Positions 7,862 to 15,238 are shown, counted from the stretch's first letter. The stretch is DNA of 37,772 nt from Actinomycetota bacterium (GCA_005885245.1 VAWR01000106.1:1-37772), one strand, 5' to 3'. Notes: generated by a model from the sequence alone, not told the origin. A program made the numbers and translations.

Positions 7862-8392
7862 ATGCTCAAGAAGCTCCCACTCTCGAAGATCCTCCTCAGC
7901 CTCGCGGCCGTTTCGGTAGTCACGGTTGCGGCGGTGGGGGGTACCTTCGCCAACTTCACCGCGACCCCGACCACGATCGCATCCAACGCCTTCGCCTCGG
8001 GCTCGCTGACGATGAGCCGCTCCGGCTCCGGAGCCATCTTCAGCGCCTCGGCGATGAAGATCGGCGACACGGCCACCGGCTCGGTCACGATCACGAACAC
8101 CGGCAGCCTTTCCGGCGCCTACTCGCTGGCCGGCTCGAGCTCCGGCAGCTCGGCTCTGTCGAGCCAGCTCAACCTGAAGTTGTACAAGGACGTCGACGGC
8201 GGCACCGCGATCTACGACGGTTCCCTCGGCGGCTTCAGCTCGGTCGCGCTCGGCACGTTTGCGGCCAGCGGCGACTCGCACACCTTCTACTTCCACGTCA
8301 GCTTCCCGACGACGGGGACGGACGCCGGTGACAACGCCCTCCAGGGCCTGTCTGCCAGCACGACGTTCACCTGGTCGGCGACGCAGGCGTAG
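7862..8392 (+). CDS. TasA/CalY-like secreted fibre protein with SipW-type signal
   Basis: A 176-residue protein with a basic start (MLKKLPLSKI), a hydrophobic helix (LLSLAAVSVVTVAAVGG) and the TFANFTATPTTIASNAFASG segment typical of SipW-processed proteins of the TasA/camelysin (CalY) family. The mature part is Ser/Gly/Thr-rich beta-type sequence with GDTATGSVTITNTGSLSG, the recurring family motif. In Bacillus, TasA and CalY form biofilm amyloid-like fibres; the family name peptidase M73 is historical. The next gene, 8 bases downstream, is the matching signal peptidase, which supports the assignment. ATG at 7862 is preceded by AAAGGA in a hairpin loop. The fibre role here is inferred. Confidence 0.8.
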   Translation: MLKKLPLSKILLSLAAVSVVTVAAVGGTFANFTATPTTIASNAFASGSLTMSRSGSGAIFSASAMKIGDTATGSVTITNTGSLSGAYSLAGSSSGSSALSSQLNLKLYKDVDGGTAIYDGSLGGFSSVALGTFAASGDSHTFYFHVSFPTTGTDAGDNALQGLSASTTFTWSATQA

Positions 8393-8400
8393 GGGGAACG

Positions 8401-8922
8401 ATGCGGCGGTCCCTCCGGACGGTGAGCAAGGTGACGGTTGGCCTCTTTGCGGGGTCGGCCGTCGCCTTCGCCGTCTTCTACGCGGCTCTGATCGCCGGCG
8501 GCTACAGGCCTGTCGCGGTCTATTCGGGCTCGATGACGCCGACGATCGCCGTCGGTGGGCTTGCCGTAGACCGCGCGATTCCGGCGAAGGACGTCCGGGT
8601 CGGCGACGTGATCACGTTCACCGACCCCTACGTGAAGGGTCGCATGGTCACGCACCGGGTCGTCGCCGTCATCCCGACGGCGCACGGACTCGCCTACCGC
8701 ACGAAAGGTGACGCGAACCCGAGCCGCGATCCCTGGACGATCCGGCTGAAGGGACAGGTGGGTCGCGTCGCCTTCAGCGTTCCGGTCGCGGGCTACGTGC
8801 TCGTGTACGCCCACACGCGCGAGGTCCGTGGAGTCCTGATCTGCCTTGCCGCGGTACTGATGCTCCTCGGCCTGCTCCGTCGGATCTGGCGAAAGGAGAC
8901 GATCGCGCCGGTCGGCGCGTAG
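8401..8922 (+). CDS. Signal peptidase I, SipW/S26B type
   Basis: A 173-residue membrane protease with an N-terminal membrane helix (about residues 12-33), the catalytic serine in YSGSMTPT (S44), and RMVTHRVVAV, where histidine (H85) replaces the lysine of ordinary type I signal peptidases. TKGDAN (D104) and a C-terminal membrane helix (about 143-161) follow. The Ser-His arrangement marks the S26B (SipW/archaeal/ER) class. Such enzymes release a restricted set of TasA-like exoproteins. It lies between two proteins with SipW-type leaders, starts 8 bases after the first with a GGGGG ribosome site, and ends 4 bases before the next, so the three form an operon. Confidence 0.9.
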   Translation: MRRSLRTVSKVTVGLFAGSAVAFAVFYAALIAGGYRPVAVYSGSMTPTIAVGGLAVDRAIPAKDVRVGDVITFTDPYVKGRMVTHRVVAVIPTAHGLAYRTKGDANPSRDPWTIRLKGQVGRVAFSVPVAGYVLVYAHTREVRGVLICLAAVLMLLGLLRRIWRKETIAPVGA

Positions 8923-8926
8923 TCCC

Positions 8927-10336
8927 ATGCGGAAGCTCGTCGTTGTCGGTTGTCTCTGCCTCGCGGCATCGGGGCTCGGTGCAGGTTTCAGCGCTGCTGC
9001 TTTCACGCGCTCGACCTCGGTGCCTGCAAACGGGATCACGGCCGACGCCCTCAGGAACTATTTCTCGGTCACGCCTGGCTCGGACGTGCAGCCGGGCACC
9101 TCGAACGCGGTTGCCGGCGGAGACGTCGACAGCCTGTCGATCGACCTCGGCACCGTTCCGTCTGCACGGACCTTCTCCAACGTCTTTCGAATCACGAACG
9201 TGAGCGGCGCGACGCGAACTGCGACGCTGACGCTCTCTTCCGTCTCGCAGGTCTCGTCCGCAGTCTTTGCTTCGAGCGGCAGCGGCTCGGTGACGCTCGC
9301 AGCCGGCGCCTCGACCACGCTGTCCGTCACGACCTCGGCAACGGTTGCAGGACGCGGTGTGGGCACGCTTCGCCTCGGACTCTCCGGTTCGAGCTGGCTC
9401 TACCGGGACTACACGTTCAGGCTCGACGAAGCCCCTCAGGCTCCCGGAGCTCCGACCGCCGCACAGAAGCCGGCCGGCCGGATCGACCTGTCCTGGCCCG
9501 CGTCGTCCACGACCACCAACCTCGCCGGCTACGACGTCTACCGCTCGAGCGGTGGCGCATACACGAAGATCAACGGCACGTTGCTCACCACGCTCGCGTA
9601 CAGCGACACGGCGACGGTCGACGGCACGGCGTACACGTACAAGGTGCTGGCCGTCTCGAGCGGGATCCCGGTGCTGACGAGCGTGGACAGCACCACCGTG
9701 AACGCGACGGCCGACGCCACGCCGCCAGGCCAGCCGAGCGGGATCGTGCTGGCAAACGGCGGCGGTGGGGGCGGCGCTTACATCAACGCTGCGAATGCAG
9801 GCAGCATCTCCATTTCTGTGAACCTGCCGGCGAACTCGCTCACGACCGACACCGTCCAGCTCACGGTTTCGCACGGGGCGAGCGTGACCGCGAGTCACGC
9901 CGGGTTGGCCGGGGCCGGCACGATCACCTTCACGGGGCTGAACCTCTCGGGTCTCAACGAAGGCGGCGTCACGATCAGCGCGATCTCGACCGATCTGGCC
10001 GGCAACGTCTCGACCGCGGGCACTGCGACGGTGACGAAGGACACGGTCGCACCCGGCGTGCCGACGGCGAACTACACGGACAACAACAACGCCAATGCAG
10101 ACCAGGTCTCCGGCACGGCCGAGGCGAATGCCTCGATCGCGGTGACGAAGACGGCGCCGGCACCGACGGCGACGTATTCGACGACCGCGTCGGGGGCGGG
10201 AGCGTACAGCGTCCTGGTTGCCGCCGTGGCCGGGAAGCCGAACCCTCCGACCGCCGTGACGTACACCATTACGGCTACGGATGCCGCAGGAAACACGAGC
10301 GGGGCTGCCACGCTCAACTACAACGACACGAAGTAG
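8927..10336 (+). CDS. Secreted fibronectin-III / Ig-like repeat protein with SipW-type leader
   Basis: A 469-residue exported protein. The leader (MRKLVVVGCLCLAASGLGAG) runs into FSAAAFTRSTSVPANGITAD, the SipW-substrate pattern. Residues of about 50-165 form a beta domain with FRITNVSGATRTATLTL, similar to TasA-type repeats. A fibronectin type III domain follows (about 165-265; RIDLSWPASSTTTNLAGYDV), then bacterial Ig-like modules with DLAGNVSTAGTATVTKDTVAPG and TDAAGNTSGAATLNY. The role is likely extracellular adhesion or matrix, as a second substrate of the adjacent signal peptidase. It has no sortase motif or C-terminal membrane anchor. The start ATG is 4 bases after the preceding stop. 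Confidence 0.8.
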   Translation: MRKLVVVGCLCLAASGLGAGFSAAAFTRSTSVPANGITADALRNYFSVTPGSDVQPGTSNAVAGGDVDSLSIDLGTVPSARTFSNVFRITNVSGATRTATLTLSSVSQVSSAVFASSGSGSVTLAAGASTTLSVTTSATVAGRGVGTLRLGLSGSSWLYRDYTFRLDEAPQAPGAPTAAQKPAGRIDLSWPASSTTTNLAGYDVYRSSGGAYTKINGTLLTTLAYSDTATVDGTAYTYKVLAVSSGIPVLTSVDSTTVNATADATPPGQPSGIVLANGGGGGGAYINAANAGSISISVNLPANSLTTDTVQLTVSHGASVTASHAGLAGAGTITFTGLNLSGLNEGGVTISAISTDLAGNVSTAGTATVTKDTVAPGVPTANYTDNNNANADQVSGTAEANASIAVTKTAPAPTATYSTTASGAGAYSVLVAAVAGKPNPPTAVTYTITATDAAGNTSGAATLNYNDTK

Positions 10337-10341
10337 ACGGC

Positions 10342-10369
10342 TAAGTCCAGCCTCGTTTCCTGCCGATAG
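10342..10369 (+). promoter_or_regulatory. Sigma-28/WhiG-like promoter for the histidine kinase gene
   Basis: TAAG (10342-10345) and GCCGATAG (10362-10369) are separated by 16 bases, close to the FliA/SigD/WhiG consensus TAAA-N15-GCCGATAA. The predicted start site near 10376 leaves a short leader with AGAGAG before the GTG at 10385. The -10 half also lies in a small hairpin (CTGCC-GATA-GGCAG, 10360-10373). In actinobacteria, WhiG is controlled by the c-di-GMP-binding anti-sigma RsiG. That link is inference here. Confidence 0.5.
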
Positions 10370-10384
10370 GCAGCCCAGAGAGAC

Positions 10385-12115
10385 GTGAACGCCGCCGGAC
10401 TTCGCACGCTGCCGCTCGCGCGCGTGTACCTCGTCGCGGGCCTCATGGCCACTGGGCTGTACTTCGTCCTGCCGTGGAACTCGTTTTCGCAGGAGCTTCT
10501 CTACGACGCAATCGGTGCTTGCTCCGCGGTGGTCGTGGTGCTCGGGGCACGCATCAACCGGCCGCGGCAGATGCTGCCCTGGTATCTCTTCGGCGCAGGC
10601 CTGCTCGCTTTCAGCCTCGGCGACGTCGTCTTCAACCTCTACGCGCAGGTCTGGCACCGCGATCCGCCGGTGCCGTCCGTCGCGGACCTCTTCTATCTCG
10701 CCGGCTATCCGTTCCTGGCCGCCGGTCTGGTGGCACTCGTGTTGCGGATGCGGCGGCAGGACCGGCGGTTCGGTCTTCTCGATGCCGCGCTTCTGACCGT
10801 GGCCTTCGCGCTCTGCCAGTGGGTGTTCGTGATGAGGGGCGTCGCCAAGGGTTCGGCCTCCGGGACCGATCGAGCCGTGGCTCTGTCGTACCCGGTCATG
10901 GACATCGTCTTGCTCGCCGCGCTGGTCTTCTTTGCAATGACCCCGGCCTGGCGTACGGCCGCCTACCGGTATCTCGGCCTCAGCCTCGCGCTGATGCTTT
11001 TCGGGGACGAGGTCTACGGAGTGTCCCCGAACTCATATGCCGGGGCGTCCTGGCTCGACGCGGCCTGGCTGCTGTCCTACCTGTTCTGGGCGGTCGCAGC
11101 GCTCAGCCCGTCGATGCGCTCGCTGTCCGAACGGCCGCGCCCGAGAACGCCTGGGCTGACCAGATCGAGACTCCTCGTTCTCGGTGCGGCGCTCGGCACT
11201 GCCCCGGCCGTGATCGTCGCTGAGCGCGCGCTCGGCAGAGGAGTCGATGCGGACGCCGTCGCGATCGGAGCGACGGTCCTGTCGGCCCTGGTGCTTGCGC
11301 GCCTCGCCGGCATGGTCCGATCGCTCGATCGGCTGCGCGAGCGCGAACGCGTCGCGCGGGCGGAGGCCGAGTCGGCGCACCATCAGCTTGCCCTACGGAA
11401 CGAGCAGCTACTCGAGGCCGATCGCCTCAAGGACGAGTTCGTCGCGCTCATCTCGCACGATCTCCGTACTCCCTTGACTTCGATCATGGGCTATCTCGAG
11501 CTCACGCTCGGGGACGGGAACCTGACCGACGACCAGCGTGGCTATCTCGATGTCGTCGACCGGAATGCGGACCGTCTGCTCAGGCTCGTCAACGACCTCC
11601 TGTTCGTCGCCCGCCTCGAAGCCGGCCAGCTCGACCTCCATCCGAGCGAGCTCGATCTCGCCGCGATCGTCCGGCAGTCCGTGAGCGAGGCAGAGCCGAG
11701 GGCTGCTGCGAAGCGGATCGCTCTGACCTGCAACGCCGCCGAGCTGCCTGTGGTGCGGGCCGACAAGGGCCGTATCTTCCAGCTCCTCGACAACCTCGTC
11801 TCGAACGCGATCAAGTTCACCCCCGAAGGCGGCGACATCCAGGTCTCGGTCGCGCGGGTGAACGGCGCCGTGCAGCTCGAGGTCGCGGATACCGGCATCG
11901 GCATCGACTCGACGGAACAACTGCAGCTGTTCGAACGGTTCTTCCGCGCCTCGACTGCTGCGCAGCGCCAGATCCCCGGGACCGGACTGGGCCTCTACAT
12001 CGCCCGGGCGATCGTCGAAGCGCACGGCGGCTCGATCTCGGTCGACAGCGAGCTGGGCCGGGGAACCTCGTTCCTGATCGACCTACCCCTGTCCTCGGAG
12101 GCGGTGACGGCGTGA
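10385..12115 (+). CDS. Membrane sensor histidine kinase with about ten N-terminal TM helices
   Basis: A 576-residue kinase. Residues 1-310 hold about ten hydrophobic helices with the FVLPWNSFSQELLYDAIG and PSVADLFYLAGYPFLAAGL segments. From memory, this integral membrane sensor type also occurs in front of GGDEF/EAL enzymes in related actinobacteria. A short coiled coil leads to the HisKA domain, with phospho-acceptor His358 in ISHDLRTPLTSIMGYLEL. The HATPase follows with N box (NLVSNAIKFTPEGG), G1 (VADTGIGID), F box (LFERFF) and G2 (GTGLGLYIARAIV). All blocks are intact, so it should be active. The GTG start at 10385 follows AGAGAG. The single-domain receiver at 12300 is the natural partner, now separated from it by element B. 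Confidence 0.92.
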   Translation: MNAAGLRTLPLARVYLVAGLMATGLYFVLPWNSFSQELLYDAIGACSAVVVVLGARINRPRQMLPWYLFGAGLLAFSLGDVVFNLYAQVWHRDPPVPSVADLFYLAGYPFLAAGLVALVLRMRRQDRRFGLLDAALLTVAFALCQWVFVMRGVAKGSASGTDRAVALSYPVMDIVLLAALVFFAMTPAWRTAAYRYLGLSLALMLFGDEVYGVSPNSYAGASWLDAAWLLSYLFWAVAALSPSMRSLSERPRPRTPGLTRSRLLVLGAALGTAPAVIVAERALGRGVDADAVAIGATVLSALVLARLAGMVRSLDRLRERERVARAEAESAHHQLALRNEQLLEADRLKDEFVALISHDLRTPLTSIMGYLELTLGDGNLTDDQRGYLDVVDRNADRLLRLVNDLLFVARLEAGQLDLHPSELDLAAIVRQSVSEAEPRAAAKRIALTCNAAELPVVRADKGRIFQLLDNLVSNAIKFTPEGGDIQVSVARVNGAVQLEVADTGIGIDSTEQLQLFERFFRASTAAQRQIPGTGLGLYIARAIVEAHGGSISVDSELGRGTSFLIDLPLSSEAVTA

Positions 12116-12306
12116 GCGTCGCTCGCCTTCGGCTCGCTCCCGTGAGGGAAACCATGTTTCCCTCACGAGCTCCCTTCTTCAGGTGTCGCTTCCGCCCACG
12201 CGCCGCCGAGATCGCCGCGTGTGCGGAGGAGCAGGAAGGGGGAAACCTCACGGTTTCGCCCGACGCCCCTTCCCTCGCTCATCGGGCCGAGGCTGCCCAG
12301 TGAGCG
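12112..12306. repeat. Element B copy 1 at the kinase/receiver junction, flanked by GTGAGCG direct repeats
   Basis: GTGAGCG occurs at 12112-12118, holding the kinase stop TGA, and again at 12300-12306, holding the receiver start GTG. Between them are a perfect 12-bp hairpin with CAT loop (12141-12167; arm CGTGAGGGAAAC) and a second hairpin, GAAACC-TCAC-GGTTTC (12242-12257, extended by GGG/CCC). Deleting one repeat plus the interior would recreate a 4-base GTGA overlap of the two genes. Copy 2 at 27040-27192 shares its beginning, both hairpins and its end. Unlike copy 2, it has about 40 extra bases between the hairpins. Confidence 0.85.
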
Positions 12307-12680
12307 GCGGTCGGCTGGTGCTCGTCGCCGACGACGAGGAGGACATCCTCACCCTCGTAACGACGGTGCTCCAGAACGCCGGCCACCAGGTCGTACCCGT
12401 TCGCGACGGGGCGGAGGCGCTCGCGGCGGTCCGCGACCGCAAGCCGGACCTCGCGGTCATCGACATCTCCATGCCGGAGGTGGACGGCCTCGAGGTGCTT
12501 CGCCGGCTCCGTGCGGACGCAGAGACGAGCGAATTGCCCGTCGTCCTGCTGAGCGCTCAGGCCCAGGAGGCCGATGTCGCGCGCGGATTCGAGACGGGCG
12601 CCAGCGCCTACGTGAAGAAGCCGTTCAGCCCTCGCGAGCTGGCGCAACGCGTCAACGACCTGCTCGGCAGCTCCGATTAG
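12300..12680 (+). CDS. Single-domain response regulator (CheY-like receiver)
   Basis: A 126-residue receiver without an output domain. The acidic pocket is ADDEED (residues 10-15), the phospho-acceptor is Asp55 in LAVIDISMPEVDG, the switch Ser is in VVLLSAQ, and the conserved lysine is in YVKKPFS. All are present, so it should accept phosphate, most likely from the kinase just upstream. GTG at 12300 (VSGGRLVLVADDEED) is chosen because the receiver fold begins there. The frame is open upstream into element B, but that sequence is repeat DNA. Its stop overlaps the stop of the convergent OmpR-type gene by 4 bases. Confidence 0.88.
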   Translation: MSGGRLVLVADDEEDILTLVTTVLQNAGHQVVPVRDGAEALAAVRDRKPDLAVIDISMPEVDGLEVLRRLRADAETSELPVVLLSAQAQEADVARGFETGASAYVKKPFSPRELAQRVNDLLGSSD

Positions 12681-13366
12681 TCCTTCTTGTACCGGTAGCC
12701 GAAGCCGCGCACGGTCTCGATCGGGACATTGCCCGGATCCGTCGGGTCCAGCTTCTTACGAAGGTAGCCCACGTAGAGTTTCACCTGGTCGCCGGAGACG
12801 CCGTACGCACTGCCCCAGACCAGCTCGAGCAGCTGGTCTCGCGAAAGCACCTGGCGCGGATTCCGGACGAACGCCGAGAGGAGCTTGAACTCCAAGGGCG
12901 TCAGGGAGACGTTGCGGCCGTCGAACGCGACGGATCGCTGTGCGAAGTCGATCGTCAGCCGCGCGTCGGAGTAGGTGTCCTGCCGGTCGCCAGTCTCGGC
13001 GGAACTGCGGCGAAGCAGCGCCTCGACGCGCGCAATCAGCTCCTGGCGTCCGAACGGCTTCACGACGTAGTCGTCCGCGCCCGCCTTGAGACCTCGGACG
13101 CGCTCGAGCTCCTCTCCTCGTGCTGTCAGCATGAGCACAGGCACGTCGCTGAGATCCCGGATCCGCTCGAGCGTCTGCCACCCATCGAACTCGGGCATCG
13201 ACACGTCGAGCACGACGAGATCGGGAGGCGATTTGTGGAACGACCGCAGGCCGACACGGCCGTCGGGAGCCCCCTCGACCTGCAGGCCGGCTCGGCCGAG
13301 CAGCTCGGCGACGAGCCCACGGATGTCGGCATCGTCATCGATGACGAGGACTCGGGCGGCGTTCAT
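12677..13366 (-). CDS. OmpR/PhoB-family response regulator (winged helix)
   Basis: A 229-residue DNA-binding regulator. The receiver domain (1-120) has VIDDDAD, phospho-acceptor Asp54 in VVLDVSMPEFDG, MLTARGEE and KPF (K103). The C-terminal winged helix (about 130-227) has LTPLEFKLLSAFVRNPRQVL, LRKKLDP and ETVRGFGYRY, the recognition-helix and wing pattern of MtrA/KdpE/PhoB relatives. It converges with the single-domain receiver and diverges from the degenerate receiver at 13425. Its kinase may be the one at 10385, but that is unproven. The ATG at 13366 is preceded at 6 bases by TATGAG (13373-13378, minus strand), a possible -10 box. Confidence 0.92.
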   Translation of the reverse strand: MNAARVLVIDDDADIRGLVAELLGRAGLQVEGAPDGRVGLRSFHKSPPDLVVLDVSMPEFDGWQTLERIRDLSDVPVLMLTARGEELERVRGLKAGADDYVVKPFGRQELIARVEALLRRSSAETGDRQDTYSDARLTIDFAQRSVAFDGRNVSLTPLEFKLLSAFVRNPRQVLSRDQLLELVWGSAYGVSGDQVKLYVGYLRKKLDPTDPGNVPIETVRGFGYRYKKD

Positions 13367-13424
13367 ACCGTTCTCATACTGGACCGAAAGCGGCTTCCCT
13401 ACCAGTCAGGCCGACAGTCAAGCC

Positions 13425-13751
13425 ATGGCACGGATCCTGATCAGCGAGCCCCATCCCGACCTCAGGGTCCTGCTCGAGGCGATCGTCAGGAGAGCCGGTC
13501 ACGAACCGGTGGGCCACGGCGAGCTGGCCTTGGACGAAGCGCCCGCGGTGATGATCCTCGAGCCGGCCTCTGCGGCCGACCTGGCAGCGGCAGCCGGGCT
13601 TCGGCGCCGGCTCGAGGATCTTCCGATCATCTGCACGAGCATCCTGCCGCCGAGCGAGCACACACGCGCCCTCGGGCCGGTGGCGTATCTGCTGAAGCCG
13701 TTTCGGGTCGTCGAGCTCGAGACAGCGATCGCCTCGGCGCTCGCGGCGTAG
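13425..13751 (+). CDS. Degenerate (pseudo-)receiver domain protein
   Basis: A 108-residue protein with a receiver-like layout: the first strand MARILISEPHPDLRVLLEAI, the helix pattern, TSILPPSEH at the switch position and YLLKPFRVVELE, with the conserved Lys91-Pro at the end. The acidic pair is reduced to one Glu (E8), and the phospho-acceptor Asp is replaced by Glu46 in AVMILEPAS. It therefore cannot be phosphorylated in the normal way, and Glu may mimic the phosphorylated state. It is divergent from the OmpR-type regulator. Its stop lies 11 bases before element A copy 2. Its partner is unknown. Confidence 0.7.
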   Translation: MARILISEPHPDLRVLLEAIVRRAGHEPVGHGELALDEAPAVMILEPASAADLAAAAGLRRRLEDLPIICTSILPPSEHTRALGPVAYLLKPFRVVELETAIASALAA

Positions 13752-13762
13752 CCGCGTAGCCG

Positions 13763-14152
13763 CGCGGCGAAAGCTGCGCTTTCGCCGCGATTGAGGTACG
13801 GCGCTTCGCGCGTAACGTGCGCGGGCGAAGCCCGCGCACTTTCATTGGTGTTGGTGCCTGCAGCTTGTTCGCTTCCGTGCGGGCACGGGCGCCGGAGGCG
13901 TCCGCGCCCGCATCGGTTCGCCTGCGGCTAAGCCCGGCTTCGCCTGGTCTTACCCTCCGGCCTTTGTGGTTCTGCTGGAAGCGCGCGTCCACCGACGCCA
14001 GAGCGGGCCGGAGCGTAGACCAGGCGCAGCCGGGCTACGAGGAGGCCGGACTCACTCGGGCGGCGACGCCTCCGGCGCCGCTGCCCGTGGACCGCGCGTT
14101 CCGCGCGAAGCGCCGTACCCAAATCCCGCGCGAAAGCGCAGCTTTCGCGCGG
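13763..14152. repeat. Element A copy 2: 390-bp giant palindrome between convergent genes
   Basis: It has the same order as copy 1. Left: a 12-bp hairpin (13763-13789), end motif GGTACGGCGCTTCGCGCG (13795-13812), a 10-bp hairpin with GAA loop (13817-13839), a 15-bp hairpin (13879-13911) and an inner arm (from about 13932). Right: an inner arm (about 14005-14034), a GC hairpin (about 14057-14087), the end motif 14097-14119 and a 12-bp hairpin with GCA loop (14126-14152). Its two end motifs are inverted repeats of each other. About 55 bases present in copy 1 are absent, including one right-arm hairpin. The last hairpin touches the stop codon of the AI-2E-type gene, so it can end both convergent transcripts. 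Confidence 0.85.
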
Positions 14153-15208
14153 CTAATTCTCCGCCTCCTTGGCGGGGAACAGGACCGCCGGTATGTCCTC
14201 GTCGGCCGGATCCTTGTCGCGAACGACGACGTCCACCAGCGTGACGAGGACGGCGACCAGCGGCACCGCGAGCACCACCGCAAATCCACCGAACAGGATT
14301 CCGACCGCGGTCACCGAGATCAGGACGAGCAGCGGCGACAGTCCGACCGCATCCCCGAGCACGCGCGGAACGATCAGATAGTCCTCGAGCAGCCGCACGA
14401 CGAAGACGCAGATCCCGGCCGCGAGCGCGACGTGCCAGGAGGACGTGAACCCGACGCCCACCGCCAGCGCGCCGGCCGCGATCGGTCCGATCACCGGCAC
14501 GATCTCGACGAGGCCGGCGAACGCGCCGACCAGGATGAAGTAGGGCTCGCCCACCGCCCAGAAAGCGAGGGTCAGCAACGTTCCGACCAGAACGATCAGC
14601 AGCGCCTGGCCGCGCACGAAGGCGCCGAGCTTCAGGTCGATCAGGTCCCACGTGTCGCGCACCTTCTTCCGTCTGGGGCGAGGTAACAGAGAGGTGACGA
14701 AGGCGACCGCGCGTTCCCGCTCGAAGATCCAGTACGCGGCCGTCGAGAGCACGAAGAACAGGCCGAGGATCGCCTCGAAGACCTTGACGGTCACCTCCAC
14801 GGCCGGATGCAACAGCGCACCAGCCTTCGGCACCTCGCGCAGGCGCTTGTCGATCGCCGTGAGGACCTCGTGCTTGATCCCCGTCGATGTCTTCGCCTCG
14901 CGATGGATCTGCGCCTTGGTATCGGTACCCAGGGCGTTCTGGATCTGGTCGATCGCGCGCGGTACGACGATCCAGAGGAAGAGCGTTAACAGAGCTGCAA
15001 GGGCGAGGTAGTGGACCAACAGCCCGACTCCTCGCGGCAAGCCGGCCCGATTGAGCCGGTCGATGCCCGGGCGCATGGCGGCAGCGAGGATGAAGCCGAG
15101 GAAGACGAGCGCCAGCACGAGCTTCAGCTTCCAGAGCGCCAGGACGGTCGCGACGATCGCGATCACGACCAGCGTCGAGAGCGCCACACGCTTCGCAGAT
15201 TCCGCCAT
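14153..15208 (-). CDS. AI-2E family transporter (UPF0118/PerM type)
   Basis: A 351-residue polytopic membrane protein with the family layout. Two N-terminal helix pairs (LSTLVVIAIVATVLALWKLK; LVFLGFILAAAMRPGIDRLN) are followed by a long soluble segment (IDQIQNALGTDTKAQIHREA and so on). Five or more C-terminal helices include LLTLAFWAVGEPYFILVGAF and GLVEIVPVIGPIAAGALAVG, the conserved Pro-Gly-rich block. Members export diverse small molecules or ions; the AI-2 name is historical. ATG at 15208 (MAESAKRVALS) is chosen because upstream codons run through a palindrome. It diverges from the PH-like gene at 15250. Confidence 0.88.
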   Translation of the reverse strand: MAESAKRVALSTLVVIAIVATVLALWKLKLVLALVFLGFILAAAMRPGIDRLNRAGLPRGVGLLVHYLALAALLTLFLWIVVPRAIDQIQNALGTDTKAQIHREAKTSTGIKHEVLTAIDKRLREVPKAGALLHPAVEVTVKVFEAILGLFFVLSTAAYWIFERERAVAFVTSLLPRPRRKKVRDTWDLIDLKLGAFVRGQALLIVLVGTLLTLAFWAVGEPYFILVGAFAGLVEIVPVIGPIAAGALAVGVGFTSSWHVALAAGICVFVVRLLEDYLIVPRVLGDAVGLSPLLVLISVTAVGILFGGFAVVLAVPLVAVLVTLVDVVVRDKDPADEDIPAVLFPAKEAEN

Positions 15209-15218
15209 GACCAGGGAT

Positions 15219-15238
15219 CTTTCGCCGCTCGGCGAAAG
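15219..15238. promoter_or_regulatory. Operator-like palindrome between divergent genes
   Basis: CTTTCGCCG-CT-CGGCGAAAG is a perfect 9-bp inverted repeat centred in the 41-bp gap between start codons 15208 and 15250. It could be a dimeric repressor site or a hairpin. It has the same core as the outer hairpin of element A but with the arms in the opposite order, so it may be a remnant of that family. Confidence 0.4.

Noticed and set aside
10337-10384. Possible c-di-GMP riboswitch in the kinase leader
   Set aside because: The region is only 48 bases and has just one 5-bp hairpin. It lacks the conserved cores of known c-di-GMP riboswitch classes. The sigma-28-like promoter explains the conserved bases better.
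8774-10657. A 627-codon open frame on the minus strand opposite the Fn3/Ig-like gene
   Set aside because: Arg/Gly/Asp-rich low-complexity translation typical of antisense frames in GC-rich DNA. It runs over the signal peptidase, the Fn3 gene and the kinase start, which are all clearly real.
12183-12299. Upstream extension of the receiver gene into element B
   Set aside because: The frame is open, but the sequence is repeat DNA shared with the tsaB/rimI junction, and the receiver fold starts just after GTG 12300.
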